From: Bianquea renquensis
GTDB taxonomy: Bacteria > Bacillota > Clostridia > Lachnospirales > Bianqueaceae
DNA: 64,000 nt
Assembly: GCF_014384895.1 (NCBI RefSeq)
Contig: NZ_JACRSQ010000001.1
Coordinates: forward strand, 186,001-250,000
Reading direction: 5' to 3'
Each line of letters starts with the position of its first letter. Within the stretch, counting starts at the first letter, position 1. The position numbers and the translations under genes are program-made. Below the pieces are notes generated by a model. The model saw only the letters and a list, made by a program, of their open reading frames with translations, made no database searches and was not told the DNA's origin. Positions 52,046 through 61,256 of this stretch are shown here, in pieces.

Positions 52046-53428
52046 ATGACGCGCAACCTAACGAAGGGAAATCCGGCAAAGCTCATTGTCCTGTTTACAA
52101 TCCCATTACTGATCGGCAACCTCTTTCAACAATTCTACAGCATGGCGGATACGCTTATCGTAGGCAGGACAGTGGGAGTCAACGCTCTGGCGGCAGTAGG
52201 CTGCACGGGGAGCCTTTCGTTTTTGATTTTAGGATTTGCCCAGGGATTGACATCCGGCTTATCGATCATTACAGCCCAACGGTTTGGAGCGGGCGATGAT
52301 ACGAACGTTCGAAGTAGCTTTGCCGCGTCTGTGTTAATCAGTGTTGTGGTGACAATTCTCCTCACAGCGCTCTCCGCTCCGCTGGCAAAACCGGTCCTGC
52401 GGCTGATGCAAACGCCGGATGAAATCATAGAGGATGCTTATCAATATATTGTAATTATTTTTTGGGGAATCGGCGCATCCGTGTTGTTTAATCTGTTATC
52501 CAACGTGATTCGCGCTCTAGGGGATAGCCGAACGCCCCTGCTTTTTTTAGTCGTGGCCTGCACTCTCAATATTGCGCTCGATTTTTTGCTAATCCTCGTG
52601 TTTCACATGGGGGTAGCGGGTGCCGCAGTCGCAACGATAATTGCTCAGATTCTCTCCGGCGTTATGTGTCTTCTATATATGGTCAAGCGATTCCCGATCC
52701 TTCGGCTGACGGCAGCAGATTGGAAGATTCGAGGGGAGACGCTTCGAGCCCATTTACAGGTTGCGCTGCCCATGGCGTTTCAGTCCTCCATTATTGCCAT
52801 TGGCGCCATTATTCTACAATTTGCCCTGAATCATCTAGGGGCGACATCCGTTGCCGCATATACAGCTGCACAAAAGATCGATATGGTGGCGACGCAGCCG
52901 ATGGCGTCCTTTGGCATTACCATGGCGACCTATGCAGCGCAGAATTTTGGCGCGGGACAGTATCATCGCATACGACTGGGGGTTCGTCAGTGCTGTGTGA
53001 TCTCGGTGGCGTTCAGTCTATTTATGGGAGTAGTCAACATAACCTGTGGACGGTGGCTGGTCGCGCTATTTGTCGGGGCGCAACTGGAGGTTATTTCTCT
53101 TGCAAAGATTTATCTCCTCACCAACGGAGCCTGCTATTGGATCTTATCCCTCCTGTTTATTTACCGCTACACCCTCCAGGGATTGGGCAATAGTTTTGTC
53201 CCCACTATAGCCGGAATTATGGAGTTGGGGATGCGGACCATTGCAGCGGTGGTATTCACGCAATTCTGGGGATTTACAGGAGCATGCCTGGCAAATCCGT
53301 TGGCCTGGCTTGGCGCCTGTGTTCCTCTGGGGATCGCGTATTTTTCTGTGATTCGAAATTTACCGCAAGATACAGGGGATTTGTCAACGGCTGGAAATCA
53401 GATAGAAAAAGATGAAGAATTGTTATAA
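52046..53428 (+). CDS. MATE family efflux transporter
   Basis: The 460-residue protein has about 12 membrane segments; family segments include YSMADTLIVGRTVGVNALAAVG near the first helices and ATYAAQNFGAGQYHRIRLG in the second half. It belongs to the DinF-like group of MATE exporters. It is not close to the MATE at 18847: the N-terminal halves differ. A GAGGAG site precedes the ATG. It lies 61 bases after cobO and may be read through from the cobalamin operon, though no corrinoid role is shown. Confidence 0.93.
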   Translation: MTRNLTKGNPAKLIVLFTIPLLIGNLFQQFYSMADTLIVGRTVGVNALAAVGCTGSLSFLILGFAQGLTSGLSIITAQRFGAGDDTNVRSSFAASVLISVVVTILLTALSAPLAKPVLRLMQTPDEIIEDAYQYIVIIFWGIGASVLFNLLSNVIRALGDSRTPLLFLVVACTLNIALDFLLILVFHMGVAGAAVATIIAQILSGVMCLLYMVKRFPILRLTAADWKIRGETLRAHLQVALPMAFQSSIIAIGAIILQFALNHLGATSVAAYTAAQKIDMVATQPMASFGITMATYAAQNFGAGQYHRIRLGVRQCCVISVAFSLFMGVVNITCGRWLVALFVGAQLEVISLAKIYLLTNGACYWILSLLFIYRYTLQGLGNSFVPTIAGIMELGMRTIAAVVFTQFWGFTGACLANPLAWLGACVPLGIAYFSVIRNLPQDTGDLSTAGNQIEKDEELL

Positions 53429-53561
53429 TCTAGGCAATGTTGTGCGCATTTGCACGTTTATAGGCCGTTTTTTTGCTCAATATGAAATATTGCCGCATTA
53501 ACTAGCCAAATGAGCAGAAATGAGGTATGATAGAGAAAATAAACAGTGAGGAGAGAGCGCT

Positions 53562-54920
53562 ATGATTCCCTTTCAAACAATGAGTATCACGGATTTTGTC
53601 AACACGACGTTTCCCTGCGACTGCGGCAAGGAGCATCGAATGGATATGGACCGGATTATGGTGTCGGAAGGAGCCATCCAGGACATTCCGGATCTGATGG
53701 CGCAATATGGATACGTGAAAGCGTACCTGATAGCCGATGAAAACACATGGAAAGCGGCAGGGCAGACAGTCGAGACCTGCATCCTGGAGAGCGGCCGTAC
53801 CTGCCAGCGGTTTATTTTCCACGGGGAGAGCGTTGTGCCCGATGAACAGGCTATGGGAAGCCTTCTGATGGATATTCCCGTGGACTGTGATGTTGTCATT
53901 GCCATCGGCAGCGGAACTCTCAATGACATGGGCCGTTTTTTGAGCTATAAGCTGGGGCTGGACTATTTCATCGTGGCCACGGCGCCCTCTGTGGATGGAT
54001 TTGCATCAGGGGTGGCAGCGCTGATCACAGACAATCTCAAAACAACCTACCCAGCCCATGTGCCCAAGGCGTTTATCGGGGATCTATCGGTTTTATCACA
54101 GGCGCCCATGGAGACGATTGTGGCCGGAGTCGGCGATATCATCGGGAAGTACACCAGCCTGTGCGATTGGAAGATGAGCGCCATCATCAATGGAGAGTAT
54201 TATTGTCCTGTGCTGGTGGATTTAGTCGAGGAGGCGGTCAAACGGGTCTGCGAAAGTAAGGCAGGACTACAGAGCCGGGAGCCGGAGGCGATCCGCAGCC
54301 TGACGGAAGCGCTTTTGCTGTCGGGGATCGCCATGGGCTATGCTGGAAATTCAAGGCCGGCTTCAGGGAGTGAACATCATATGTCTCATTTCTGGGAGAT
54401 GGATTTCCTGTTTAGAGGAAAGAAAGCTGTACTGCACGGGATCAAAGTAGGAATCGGGACCGTAGTCTCCTGTAAGCTCTACGAGTACTTGCGCAGCCTA
54501 AGCCTTGAAGAGATCAAGGGGCGGCAGATGGAGAGGGAGCCATTTAATAGACAGCGGTGGGAGAAGGAAATGAGGAGGGTGTACCAGAGCGCGGCGGATG
54601 GAATCATCCGTCTGGAGGTGGAAGCGGAAAAGAACGAGGAATCGAAACGCGCAGTCCGAATCAAGAGCATTCAGGACCATTGGACGCAAATTCAGAATGA
54701 AGCAAAGCGCCTTCCAGGGACTGCCCAGATTGAAGCGCTGCTTGCAAGCATGGGTGGTCCGATCCGGCCAGGGCAGGTGGGGCTATCGAGAGAAACAGTC
54801 TACGATAGTATCCTCTACGCGAAAGAGGTTCGCAATCGATATACCATCCTCCAGCTGCTGTGGGATATTGGACTGTTGGAGGATGCGGCAGGTAAAATCG
54901 TCGATGACCTATACTCTTAG
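53562..54920 (+). CDS. AraM/EgsA-like sn-glycerol-1-phosphate dehydrogenase family protein
   Basis: A 452-residue member of the iron-containing dehydrogenase group. It has NAD-binding AIGSGTLNDMGRFL, APSVDGFASGVAAL, a first metal Asp in VAGVGDIIGKYTSL, and metal His residues in SEHHMSHFWE and LHGIKVGIGT. In archaea relatives make glycerol-1-phosphate for lipids; bacterial AraM enzymes are also known, often beside arabinose or polyol genes. The substrate here is not sure. A GGAG site precedes the ATG. A DeoR regulator follows in 18 bases, so the pair is probably one unit. Confidence 0.9.
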   Translation: MIPFQTMSITDFVNTTFPCDCGKEHRMDMDRIMVSEGAIQDIPDLMAQYGYVKAYLIADENTWKAAGQTVETCILESGRTCQRFIFHGESVVPDEQAMGSLLMDIPVDCDVVIAIGSGTLNDMGRFLSYKLGLDYFIVATAPSVDGFASGVAALITDNLKTTYPAHVPKAFIGDLSVLSQAPMETIVAGVGDIIGKYTSLCDWKMSAIINGEYYCPVLVDLVEEAVKRVCESKAGLQSREPEAIRSLTEALLLSGIAMGYAGNSRPASGSEHHMSHFWEMDFLFRGKKAVLHGIKVGIGTVVSCKLYEYLRSLSLEEIKGRQMEREPFNRQRWEKEMRRVYQSAADGIIRLEVEAEKNEESKRAVRIKSIQDHWTQIQNEAKRLPGTAQIEALLASMGGPIRPGQVGLSRETVYDSILYAKEVRNRYTILQLLWDIGLLEDAAGKIVDDLYS

Positions 54921-54938
54921 TCGAAGAAAGGAGCTTAC

Positions 54939-55703
54939 ATGCTGAATATTCAGCGCCTGGATTATATTCTGAAGGAACTTCGGGACAAGAAGACCGTGTA
55001 TGTGGCAGATCTCGCAGAGAGATATTACGTCAGCCCGTCCACCATTCGCCGAGACTTGGCCAGTTTGGAGAGGGAGGGGATTGTGCGCCGTATTTACGGG
55101 GGAGCGGTCCTCATCGAACGGGATACTTCTGAAATCCCGTATCTAATCCGTCAAAATGAAAGACAGCAGGAGAAAGATACGCTGTGTGCGCTAGCGGCGG
55201 AGCTAGTGCAGGACGATATGATGATCTATCTCGATCATACCAGCACAGCGGTCAATATGGTAAAATTTCTGGTGTCCAAAAAAAATCTAAAGATTTTGAC
55301 GACGAGCTTGCAGGCAGCAGCTAGCTGTCTGGATTCGCTTTCCGCCAGTGTATATTGTACAGGCGGCTGGCTAAATCCTAAGCTTAGAGGGTTCACCAGC
55401 GAAGCGGCGAGACGGCAGCTTGCATGTTTCTATCCGGATCTTAGTTTTTTTTCAGCCCGAGCGCTCTCTCTGGAGGCTGGCGTTACGGATGTCAATGAAG
55501 AAGATATCTTTCTCAAGCAGGAGGTTCTCAAGCGCTGTAAAACATCGGTATTGCTCTGCGATGGCAGCAAATGGGGGAAGATCTCCTATCGAAAACTTTG
55601 CGAGCTGAGTGAGCTCGATGCCATCGTGACGGATCAGAAGCCGGATTCTCGTTGGATGACCGCTTTGGCTGAGCAAAAAGTCAGGCTGTATTATCCCAAA
55701 TAA
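54939..55703 (+). CDS. DeoR family transcriptional regulator
   Basis: The 254-residue protein has the N-terminal HTH_DeoR (KTVYVADLAERYYVSPSTIRRDL, then EGIVRRIYGGAVL) and a C-terminal sugar-phosphate-sensing domain with DDMMIYLDHTSTA (phosphate-binding loop), TGGWLNPKLRGFT, and LLCDGSKWGKIS, all usual for the family. DeoR proteins usually repress sugar genes until a phosphorylated intermediate binds. It follows the AraM-like gene and may control that unit or the one that starts at 55771. Confidence 0.93.
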   Translation: MLNIQRLDYILKELRDKKTVYVADLAERYYVSPSTIRRDLASLEREGIVRRIYGGAVLIERDTSEIPYLIRQNERQQEKDTLCALAAELVQDDMMIYLDHTSTAVNMVKFLVSKKNLKILTTSLQAAASCLDSLSASVYCTGGWLNPKLRGFTSEAARRQLACFYPDLSFFSARALSLEAGVTDVNEEDIFLKQEVLKRCKTSVLLCDGSKWGKISYRKLCELSELDAIVTDQKPDSRWMTALAEQKVRLYYPK

Positions 55704-55706
55704 CTC

Positions 55707-55735
55707 TTGACTTTCCTGTCGCTTTTTTATATAGT
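55707..55735 (+). promoter_or_regulatory. Promoter of the bifunctional hydrolase gene
   Basis: -35 TTGACT (55707-55712), 17-base spacer, -10 TATAGT (55730-55735), in the 67-bp gap after deoR. Confidence 0.75.
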
Positions 55736-55770
55736 GAATGGGAATAAGGAAATACGAGGGAGGATACAAG

Positions 55771-57108
55771 ATGGAGCAGAGTGAATATCACGGTTTTTTG
55801 CGGTTAGATTTTGAGTACCAGGGACGGGAGGTCATCGTCGTATGCCCTAAGCAGAGGGCAGCCGGAAATCCTTGGGTCTGGCGCGCTGAATTTTTTGGCG
55901 CTTTTGATACGGTGGATGTGGAGATGTTGAACCGTGGATGGCATGTTGTGTACTATCAGGTGAGCAATATGTACGGGTGTCCGGAAGCGATCTCTCTCAT
56001 GAAAACCTTTCATGATTTTGTGACAGTTGCATATGGACTTAGCCAGAAGGCCGATATTTTTGGATTCAGCAGAGGCGGCCTCTACGCGGTTAACTATGCG
56101 CTTCGGTACCCGCAGGAGGTCTCTACCCTGTATTTGGACGCGCCGGTAGTGGATTTGATGCAGTGGCCCCGGGAAAGCGCCGGGGCGGAGTGGGCCGAAT
56201 GTAAAGCCGTCTATGGAATTCAAGAGGATTCGGAGCCTATCGCGGAAAATCCCATCTCCCATTTGGAGGAGCTGGCCGCCACCCAGATACCAGTTATTCT
56301 TGTAGCGGGGGATGCGGATCAGGCCGTGCATTATGAGAGGAATGGAAAGATCCTGGTGGATACACTTGAGAGGAAAGGTTCAGAGGTGCAAGCCATCGTC
56401 AAACCTGGCTGTGACCATCATCCCCATAGCCTGGAGGATCCCACACCCGTAGCGAATTTTATCGCGCGCCGCCGGGGACAATGGGATGAATATACGCTGG
56501 AGCCAGGTGAGTGGACCAACGCATGGTATGAGCGTCCGTCCGAGGACCGTACGCGCGTTATGTTGATCGGAGATTCCATTACCTACGGGTATCGCCCCTT
56601 CGTCCATGTCAATATGGGCCAGGAGGTCTGCGTGAATATGTTGGCAACGTCCAAAGCCGTGGATAATCCATATTTCATACCGGAATTGGATTTCGCCCTG
56701 GATCAGTACGGGTTACAGTATGATCTGATTCATTTTAACAATGGGCTTCACGGGCATCACTTGTCGACGCAGGCATACGCGGAAGAGTATGAGAGAGTGA
56801 TCCGGCATCTGCTGGAGCGGTATCCTGACGCAAAGCTGTGTTTGGCGCTTTCGACCCCTTGTTCAGAGACAGACAATATCATGGTGATCAAAGAGGATGA
56901 GGATCGCACGATCCGAGAGAGAAATGCGGTCGTTGTTGCATTGGCAGACAAGTATCATGTGGCGGTGGACGACTTATATGAGGCGATGCTTCCCCATCCG
57001 GAGTACCATGTCGAGGATGGGTGCCATTTCACCGATGAAGGACGGGAACAGCAGGGGAGACTCATAGCAGAGTTTATCAGAAGGAACTTGGGATTGGGAG
57101 AGAATTGA
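55771..57108 (+). CDS. Alpha/beta-hydrolase fused to SGNH/GDSL hydrolase
   Basis: Residues 1 to about 240 form an alpha/beta-hydrolase: the nucleophile elbow IFGFSRGGLYAVN (GFSRG, Ser about 98), Asp in LVAGDADQ, and His in CDHHPHS. Residues about 255-445 form an SGNH hydrolase: block I LIGDSITYGY (Ser about 268), a block III-like HFNNGLHG (Asn), and block V DGCHFTDEG with Asp-x-x-His. Each set of catalytic residues is complete, so both domains may be active esterases or lipases, perhaps removing acyl or acetyl groups from sugars. No signal peptide is seen, so it is cytosolic. ATG 55771 has GGGAGG seven bases upstream. It ends 40 bases before the convergent AraC gene. Confidence 0.9.
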   Translation: MEQSEYHGFLRLDFEYQGREVIVVCPKQRAAGNPWVWRAEFFGAFDTVDVEMLNRGWHVVYYQVSNMYGCPEAISLMKTFHDFVTVAYGLSQKADIFGFSRGGLYAVNYALRYPQEVSTLYLDAPVVDLMQWPRESAGAEWAECKAVYGIQEDSEPIAENPISHLEELAATQIPVILVAGDADQAVHYERNGKILVDTLERKGSEVQAIVKPGCDHHPHSLEDPTPVANFIARRRGQWDEYTLEPGEWTNAWYERPSEDRTRVMLIGDSITYGYRPFVHVNMGQEVCVNMLATSKAVDNPYFIPELDFALDQYGLQYDLIHFNNGLHGHHLSTQAYAEEYERVIRHLLERYPDAKLCLALSTPCSETDNIMVIKEDEDRTIRERNAVVVALADKYHVAVDDLYEAMLPHPEYHVEDGCHFTDEGREQQGRLIAEFIRRNLGLGEN

Positions 57109-57148
57109 CATGCAGTGCTCTCATGATGAGCTTATTCAGGGGAAAGGC

Positions 57149-58018
57149 CTATCGATATTCGGAAGGCGTTTTCCCTGTGATCTTTTTAAAGGCCCGATTG
57201 AAGTTTGCCGTGTTGTTGAATCCACATCGGCAGGCGATCTCTAGAATGGAGCTGTCGGTGGACTCCAAATATTCGATGGACTGTTCAATGCGCTTAATCG
57301 TAATATAATCCCATGGGGAGATTCCGTTTAAGCGCTTAAATATTGTAGAAAAATACGACCGGCTCATGTTGGCGGCCTTTGCGAGATCGTCTAAGCTCAA
57401 ATCAGAGTCCAGATGGTCATGGATATAGTGGATGGCGTCCTCGATTTGGGAGAGGCTTTTGACATGAACCGCAGGCCGGGATGACTCGCGGGAAACATAA
57501 TCATAATGGCGGCTGACCGTCACGAGAATGGTCAGCAGTTGAATTTTAACCATAAGCTCGTATTCGGGAAGCTGCTTGGCAAATTCGTCCTCCATTTGCA
57601 GGATTAGGCTGCGGATCACGGCCGTTGCAGGGTTCTGGCGGTCCAGCCGATTCTCAAAGGCATCGTTCCGCTCAAAAAAGATTTTAAGATATTTCGCGTC
57701 AAACAGATCATTGCCCGTTGACCAGATGAAGCGCGGCTCGAAATGGACATTGAGTAAAAGCATATCCTCACCCTCGTGGATTTCTGTAATACAGTGTACC
57801 TCGTGGGTGCTGAAAAGAAAAATATCGCCGGGCTGGATGGCATAGGCGGTATCTCCAACCGTATAGGTGCCACTGCCGGATTTGAATAATGCGATTTCAA
57901 ATTCCGTGTGATGATGGCGGCGGTTCTGGCGCTTTCCCGGCTTTACCTGCGAGTGGTACAACTTAAGCAAGAACATATCCTTGGTTCTCGCAGGAATCAG
58001 TGCTTCCTGAAATTTCAT
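57149..58018 (-). CDS. AraC family transcriptional regulator
   Basis: The 289-residue protein has a cupin sensor domain (RRHHHTEFEIALFKSGSGTYTVG, PGDIFLFSTHEVH) and two C-terminal helix-turn-helix units (LSLDDLAKAANMSRSYFSTIF and SILEIACRCGFNNTANFNRAFKK), ending with TGKTPSEYR. ATG 58018 has AAAGGAGGG just upstream; the in-frame start at 58051 has no site. It diverges from the enolase-superfamily gene and probably activates it. Confidence 0.94.
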   Translation of the reverse strand: MKFQEALIPARTKDMFLLKLYHSQVKPGKRQNRRHHHTEFEIALFKSGSGTYTVGDTAYAIQPGDIFLFSTHEVHCITEIHEGEDMLLLNVHFEPRFIWSTGNDLFDAKYLKIFFERNDAFENRLDRQNPATAVIRSLILQMEDEFAKQLPEYELMVKIQLLTILVTVSRHYDYVSRESSRPAVHVKSLSQIEDAIHYIHDHLDSDLSLDDLAKAANMSRSYFSTIFKRLNGISPWDYITIKRIEQSIEYLESTDSSILEIACRCGFNNTANFNRAFKKITGKTPSEYR

Positions 58019-58074
58019 AGGACCCTCCTTTGGTCGAAATATAATTTGCAAGGTTCATAACAAAGTTGATGCCA

Positions 58075-58103
58075 TTCAAGGCCTTGCTGTATATAGTTAT
58101 TAT
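58075..58103 (+). promoter_or_regulatory. Possible promoter of the sugar-acid operon
   Basis: -35-like TTCAAG (58075-58080), 17-base spacer, -10 TATTAT (58098-58103). The weak -35 fits activator dependence. It overlaps the divergent minus-strand promoter. Confidence 0.45.
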
Positions 58104-58126
58104 AGTCAGGCAAAATAAAAAGTCAA
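58099..58126 (-). promoter_or_regulatory. Promoter of the AraC gene
   Basis: On the minus strand, -35 TTGACT (58126-58121), 16-base spacer, -10 TATAAT (58104-58099). It overlaps the plus-strand promoter region, so one DNA-bound regulator could control both directions. Confidence 0.7.
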
Positions 58127-58136
58127 TGGAGGGTCT

Positions 58137-59510
58137 ATGGAAAATAGCAATATATTTGATGGAATGATGGGCAAAGTGCGGACAGAGTCCGCGCCCTCTC
58201 AGTTGAGAATTACGGATCTCAGAATTACCAATATCGATGGAGCGCCAAAGCACTGTATCCTGTTAAAGCTCTTTACCAATCAGGGACTGATTGGATATGG
58301 AGAGCTTCGGGACGCCTCCAGCGCCACCTATGCGCTGATGTTGAAGAGCCGGCTATTAGGGGAGAATCCCTGCAATGTCGATCGCTTATTCCGGCGGATT
58401 CGGCAATTCGGCGGAATGTCCCGGCAAGGCGGAGGGGTTTCCGCTGTGGAAATCGCGCTTCTGGACCTTGCGGGGAAGGCCTATGGGATTCCAGTTTATC
58501 AGCTTTTAGGAGGACAATACCGCTCTCAGGTCAGAATGTACTGCGACACAGATGTTGAGGGAAAGCATTCGGGGACACAGATGGGGGAGGCACTGAAGAG
58601 GCGCATCGAGCGCGGGTATACCTTCTTAAAAATGGATCTAGGGATGGACCTATTGTTTGACGAGCCAGGCTGCCTCAACGCGCCTCTTGGATTTCTGGAG
58701 GATGTGGAGAAATACTCTGCCAAAGCCCTTCGACATCAGAGCGGGTCCATCGCTCCTGAGGTGATGCGGGGAAGACACTATGAGACTTTTACCATTCCGC
58801 ACCATGCCACGGGAATCCATTTGACGGAGCGGGGAATCCAATACTTAGTGCAATATGTGCGGGAAGTCCGCGACGTGATTGGATATGAAGTGCCCTTGGC
58901 AATCGATCATCTGGGACACCTTGGCCTCGGCGACTGCATTCGCCTTGCGCGGCAGCTGGAGCCGTATAACATCGCATGGCTGGAGGATGTGGCGCCGTGG
59001 CAGTATACAGAGCAGTATGTAAAAATCGCCAATGCCACGACTATTCCCATCTGTACGGGGGAAGATATCTATCTGCACGACACCTTCCGTCCTCTGTTGG
59101 AATCCGGGGGAGTTTCTGTCGTCCACCCCGATGTGCTGACCATTGGAGGAGCTATGGAGATCAAGAAGCTAGGAGATCTGTGCGAACAATATGGCGCCGC
59201 GATGGCGATTCATATGGCAGAGAGTCCCATCGGCTGCATGGCGGCGGTTCACGCGGCGGCAGCGCTTCCCCATATTTTGGCGGTGGAACATCATTCGACG
59301 GACATTCCATGGTGGAATGATTTGGCCATGGGAATTGCCAATCCCTTGGTGCAGAATGGATTTATTCAGGTTCCCGATACGCCAGGGCTGGGGATCTCAG
59401 AACTCAATGAGGAACTGATCCGGGAGCATCTTCACAGCCGCAAGGCCGGATACTGGGAAGAAACGTCGCAGTGGGATGAGGAATGGTCGAATGATCGAGT
59501 CTGGAGCTGA
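58137..59510 (+). CDS. Mandelate racemase/muconate lactonizing enzyme family protein (sugar-acid dehydratase type)
   Basis: The 457-residue member of the enolase superfamily removes water from or racemises sugar acids via an enolate. N-terminal capping domain: LLKLFTNQGLIGYGELRDA. The barrel has the catalytic-Lys region YTFLKMDLGMD and metal ligands Asp in LAIDHLGH (about 257), Glu in AWLEDVAPWQ (about 283) and Glu in CTGEDIYL (about 308). MAIHMAESPIGCMAA and VEHHSTDIPWWNDL follow. This fits rhamnonate-, galactonate- or related dehydratases; the exact substrate is unknown. GGAGGG precedes the ATG. It leads an operon with an SDR, RraA-like protein and lactonase. Confidence 0.9.
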   Translation: MENSNIFDGMMGKVRTESAPSQLRITDLRITNIDGAPKHCILLKLFTNQGLIGYGELRDASSATYALMLKSRLLGENPCNVDRLFRRIRQFGGMSRQGGGVSAVEIALLDLAGKAYGIPVYQLLGGQYRSQVRMYCDTDVEGKHSGTQMGEALKRRIERGYTFLKMDLGMDLLFDEPGCLNAPLGFLEDVEKYSAKALRHQSGSIAPEVMRGRHYETFTIPHHATGIHLTERGIQYLVQYVREVRDVIGYEVPLAIDHLGHLGLGDCIRLARQLEPYNIAWLEDVAPWQYTEQYVKIANATTIPICTGEDIYLHDTFRPLLESGGVSVVHPDVLTIGGAMEIKKLGDLCEQYGAAMAIHMAESPIGCMAAVHAAAALPHILAVEHHSTDIPWWNDLAMGIANPLVQNGFIQVPDTPGLGISELNEELIREHLHSRKAGYWEETSQWDEEWSNDRVWS

Positions 59511-59527
59511 GAAAGGAGGGATTACAA

Positions 59528-60274
59528 ATGCAATGGAAGGAATTGGAAGGCAAAAAAGCGTTGGTGACGGGATCGACACAGGGGATCGGAAGAGCGCTGG
59601 CGTTAGCTCTGGCGTCATGTGGCGCGCGGGTTACCGTTCACGGCGCATCGAGCCGTGAGAAAGCCATGGCTGTGGCAGAGGAAATCACGGCGGCAGGGGG
59701 AGAGGCCTCCTGCGCCATAGCGGACCTGCGGCGGCTTGACTGCGCCGCCACTCTGTTTCAGCAGACAGGGCCTGTCGATATTCTGATCTTAAATGCCTCT
59801 GTTCAATATCGCAGAGAGTGGGCTTGTATTTCACAGGAAGAATTTGAGGCGCAGATGCAGGTCAATGTCCACGCAACTCTACAGTTGATGCAGGCCTATG
59901 TGCCAGGGATGAAGCAAAAAGGGTGGGGACGGATCCTAACCATTGGAAGTGTCCAGCAATATAGACCTCATGAGCAGATGCTGATCTATGCCGCGTCGAA
60001 GGAGGCGCAGATGAGTATGATCAAGAATCTGGCAAAACAGCTGGCGCCAAGCGGAATTACGGTCAATTCTGTTGCGCCTGGCGTCATTGATACGCCGCGC
60101 AATCGAGAGGTGCTTGCGGATGAGCAGTACCGGAAGGCGGTGCTCGCCAAAATTCCCTGCGGGTATATTGGCGCGGCGGAGGATCTGGCAGGAGCGGTTC
60201 TTCTTCTGTGCTCAGAGGGAGGACGCTATATTACGGGAATTGATCTTTTGGTCGATGGCGGGATGCATTTGTAG
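59528..60274 (+). CDS. Short-chain dehydrogenase/reductase
   Basis: A 248-residue classical SDR. It has the NAD(P)-binding TGSTQGIGRALALAL (15-22 core), LILNASVQYRR (the usual NNAG replaced by LNAS), the catalytic Ser in ILTIGSVQQY, and Tyr-x3-Lys in YAASKEAQ (about 154-158). The ending LVDGGMHL is typical. In this operon it could oxidise a sugar to a lactone or reduce a keto sugar acid. AAAGGAGG lies before the ATG and the gap to the dehydratase gene is 17 bases. Confidence 0.93.
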   Translation: MQWKELEGKKALVTGSTQGIGRALALALASCGARVTVHGASSREKAMAVAEEITAAGGEASCAIADLRRLDCAATLFQQTGPVDILILNASVQYRREWACISQEEFEAQMQVNVHATLQLMQAYVPGMKQKGWGRILTIGSVQQYRPHEQMLIYAASKEAQMSMIKNLAKQLAPSGITVNSVAPGVIDTPRNREVLADEQYRKAVLAKIPCGYIGAAEDLAGAVLLLCSEGGRYITGIDLLVDGGMHL

Positions 60275-60304
60275 TGCCGCAATTGTGAAGGAGGAAATGA
60301 ATCG

Positions 60305-61204
60305 ATGCATTTCAATGATCGAGAGGAAATCATAGCTCTCACTCCGCAGTGGACTGGGGAGCGTTTTGCGGACGGAAGGCCCAAAGTGGCAGATCGATAT
60401 TTAGATGCCCTCTATGGCATGACGCTAGAGGAAGTTTGGAAGCCGATTTTCTTGAAAGGGTATGAAAATCAATTTGAGGGAAAGCTTTCGACGCTGCACC
60501 AAGGGAAAAAAATGGTTGGACGGGCGGTAACCTGTTCTTTCTGCCCCACGCGGCCGGATCTGCATGAGACGGCGATGATCACCGGAACTTCTGAGGGCAG
60601 GAGAGGAACATACAATCAGTGGGTGATTGACAGCTTAGTTGAGCGGGATGTCGTGGTGGTGGATATGTATGATAAGATCTATAAAGGAACCTTTTTAGGT
60701 GGGAATCTGACGACGGCGGTGGCTGCGAGAACAAAAAGCGGCGGTGCGGTCATCTGGGGCGGAGTGAGGGATCTGGAACAGATGAAGGCCATTTCCGATG
60801 TACAGGTCTTTTACCGCGGGATTGATCCGACCCCCATCCGAGATTTTGTCATGACAGGCTTTAATACAACGACTCGAATCGGAGGCGCTGTCTGTCTTCC
60901 CGGGGATGTGGTGTTTGGCGCCGGAGGCGGAGTGCTGTTCATCCCCAGCCATCTGGTAGCGGAGGTGGTAGATGGAGCAGCGAAAACCCATGTGAAGGAC
61001 ATATTTGGGTTCGAGATGATCTCACAGGGGGTATTTACCACGGCGCAAATTGATCAGAGCGTTTGGTCCCGCCATATGCTGGACCGGCTCATTCGCTTTA
61101 TCCAAACGGATGCCCGGGGAGAAGAGTATCGGGAGCTGGATTGGACGCAGGAGTACGCGGCAGCAGAAGAGCTGACGGGAGGATACGGGCAGTCTGCCTT
61201 ATAG
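60305..61204 (+). CDS. RraA family protein (aldolase/decarboxylase-like)
   Basis: The 299-residue protein has the RraA core of about 160 residues: FLGGNLTTAVAARTKSGGAVIWGG, then VRDLEQMKAI with the Arg-Asp pair that binds substrate and metal, and PGDVVFGAGGGVLFIPSHL. Extra N- and C-terminal parts make it longer than plain RraA and like sugar-acid-linked relatives. Several members are metal-dependent aldolases or oxaloacetate decarboxylases. In this cluster it may cleave the 2-keto-3-deoxy product of the dehydratase; that is inference. AAGGAGG lies about ten bases before the ATG. Confidence 0.88.
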   Translation: MHFNDREEIIALTPQWTGERFADGRPKVADRYLDALYGMTLEEVWKPIFLKGYENQFEGKLSTLHQGKKMVGRAVTCSFCPTRPDLHETAMITGTSEGRRGTYNQWVIDSLVERDVVVVDMYDKIYKGTFLGGNLTTAVAARTKSGGAVIWGGVRDLEQMKAISDVQVFYRGIDPTPIRDFVMTGFNTTTRIGGAVCLPGDVVFGAGGGVLFIPSHLVAEVVDGAAKTHVKDIFGFEMISQGVFTTAQIDQSVWSRHMLDRLIRFIQTDARGEEYRELDWTQEYAAAEELTGGYGQSAL

Positions 61205-61256
61205 GGAATATGCGGTTTTACTCGGGCGGTGTATGGCACCGGAATGGAGGTCAAGT

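Noticed and set aside
53430..53480. Terminator after the second MATE gene
   Set aside because: GTGC/GCAC pairing is only four bases and the T run is 20 bases away; too weak to support.
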